Part shown: positions 63,701-64,000 of the stretch, one piece after another
Numbering within the stretch: position 1 is the stretch's first letter
Layout: the number at the start of each line of letters is the position of its first letter
Assembly (NCBI GenBank): GCA_963724535.1
Contig: CAVRVD010000014.1
Span: 434,001 to 498,000, forward strand
Direction: 5' to 3'
DNA from: JADJPO01 sp963724535
Lineage (GTDB): Bacteria > Actinomycetota > Actinomycetes > Actinomycetales > Kineosporiaceae
DNA length: 64,000 nt
Position numbers and translations under genes: made by a program
Notes under the pieces: model-generated
Seen by the model: only the letters and a program-made list of their open reading frames with translations
Databases searched by the model: none
Told to the model about the DNA's origin: nothing

Positions 63701-64000
63701 CGGAGACCCGGTCGGACCCCGGATCGACCTGACCCCGGCCGAGATACGGTTCGCCCAGACGCTCGGCGCCCTCGTCGCCACCCCGCGGGCAGCGAAGCGT
63801 CTGATGAACACGTACCGGCTGATCCGTGCGACGCAGCACGTCGGCTCACGGTCACGCTTCCTTGGCGCAGGTCTTGAGGCAAACGCCGAGCACCCGGACG
63901 GCCACCAGCCCGGTGACTACCAGGCCGTGCTGACCTTGCTCGCCGTCGCGGCAGGTTACCCGACCATGGCGGACCGGCTGATCGTCGCGCTTCAGGAGGA
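60774..64000 (+). CDS. KAP-family P-loop NTPase with Clp-N-like N-terminal region, 3' end outside window
   Basis: At least 1075 residues from ATG 60774, open to the right edge. Residues about 45-180 contain two helical units that resemble Clp N-domain repeats (LRTYLATLQKERRVVSLADL, then AILRSGSGDSRGLLPSRL). A Pro-rich linker (about 195-220) follows. The KAP core starts with Walker A GDWGTGKS (413-420) and has Walker B VILYIDDLDRCP (from 814). Two membrane helices (about 616-640 and 645-665, TWAVALAAGFVVLTLMTLAL first) and coiled coil lie between, as in the KAP family. KAP NTPases (PifA, Kidins220) are membrane-linked; PifA excludes phage T7. A defence role is an inference. Confidence 0.85.
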   Translation, partial: MSYMGNAYGPIVLAVGPSAMGGEPTVAATTSSASLQSLVVESGRSPEPRLNEFARLASAVQRQRYTDSVSDTDLVTRSTALWVLTQLDPDLETVLRKAGLDHARLGRVLSISGALQQSQKNDTEPTDANLHLDFTSALRTYLATLQKERRVVSLADLATAILRSGSGDSRGLLPSRLNEHGFNVADALSGLSGLTAADPAPDLPSAPRSGSTPPPEPRPAPAPPPEAIALQLSETMRGVARELSATSGSPAASADLTAFDIATAIARRHPEYAGGSLGAATLLAPPDAHRMDWEGWRDSVAGLYDRGVLTASGHKRLDGRLFLAGLGGLDPGLRSALDTAGAWALLLVEVDDEVVPTGSPLRPFLQDVRFRYGYSSDRADGLDQLGVQGEVNAVCEVITDPKVLPPLAIGLFGDWGTGKSFFMERMRERVAHLTAQPSAGGVGGVGSGTLPLKVVQIRFNAWHYADTSLWASLAVEIFERLADPEPVGEIARALWLRDRGDSGWQQRQELLTQLQTYRDAKAALQNEGEALKQERAAVEIRHAEATAKRQQAVKNMSVTDVAGELARDPEVGEALKNVASVLGFEPAAEEVGALAAELRTTAGYLQGVWRLVQHKTWAVALAAGFVVLTLMTLALVMRGGTAWLASLATAASSVVTAIVAAAKVLRPAAEKLNLAVDKLQSARGVVSERAAQLRLQRTKEERSLEVQLAELDDVITGTTRQMAELDEKIAATQAGAEALAVGRRLYDFLADRAAGYQKHQGVVGMLHRDFRLLDAQLRAYHPGALGQRAEPKPLDSSPRPTPADGSKLPHIDRVILYIDDLDRCPPAKVLEVLEAVHLLLALELFVVVVGVDPRWLQRSLRHQYRDLVTTGDPSTDAYLRVMPIEYLEKIFQIPLTLPAMEPRAYAQLISSLGPESAAPPKAPPPSTQPPSPADGDRTAPPTSAQMTHRATTNESPGGDRAPIRAPLGVEAGSSASGDPVGPRIDLTPAEIRFAQTLGALVATPRAAKRLMNTYRLIRATQHVGSRSRFLGAGLEANAEHPDGHQPGDYQAVLTLLAVAAGYPTMADRLIVALQE

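Overview
The window is very GC-rich with strong third-position G/C bias. It carries Lsr2-type, MoxR/DUF58/VWA and F420-type (DDN-like) nitroreductase genes, so it comes from a high-GC actinobacterium. I cannot name the genus. Positions 1 to about 35.5 kb look like ordinary, densely packed chromosome. From about 35.56 kb to the right edge it looks like an accessory island.

Methylamine/betaine block (1-8952). A methyl-THF:corrinoid methyltransferase, its corrinoid protein and an IclR regulator form one minus-strand operon. It is divergent from an MttB-superfamily methyltransferase that has no amber codon, followed by a second IclR gene. Facing them is an etfA-etfB-dimethylglycine/sarcosine-dehydrogenase operon. 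Together these suggest stepwise demethylation of a quaternary amine such as glycine betaine, with methyl groups passed to tetrahydrofolate and electrons to ETF. TGGAAC/GTTCCA palindromes lie upstream of both divisions.

Housekeeping and envelope block (9109-35502). It holds a DUF885 metallopeptidase, an FN3-bearing membrane protein, a three-subunit molybdenum hydroxylase with an SDR, a methyltransferase, a LuxR regulator and a dynamin-like GTPase. Next come a secreted GH16 glucanase with 16 TAPAN repeats, a GerMN lipoprotein, a trypsin-like protease, a MoxR-DUF58-VWA-VWA operon, an ERCC4-Lsr2 fusion and an orphan receiver. A scrambled cassette of secreted proteins with a Ser/His signal peptidase precedes a Rieske protein.

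Island (about 35561 to beyond 64000). A 37-bp copy of the 3' end of a tRNA-Lys gene marks an attachment site. Next comes a tight four-gene operon of clan-CD peptidases: CHAT, coiled-coil CHAT, C14 caspase-like with a long C-terminal region, and TPR-CHAT. It faces a 2010-residue CHAT protein on the other strand, and a 49-codon stub of a second caspase gene follows. All five full-length proteins keep the His/Cys dyad. This is the best candidate for an undescribed system, probably immunity or programmed cell death. Decayed toxin- and nuclease-type genes follow (frameshifted PIN, XRE-ImmA cut by IS630, frameshifted PD-(D/E)XK). They are mixed with IS630, IS110 and ISKra4 elements, and a KAP-family NTPase runs off the right edge.
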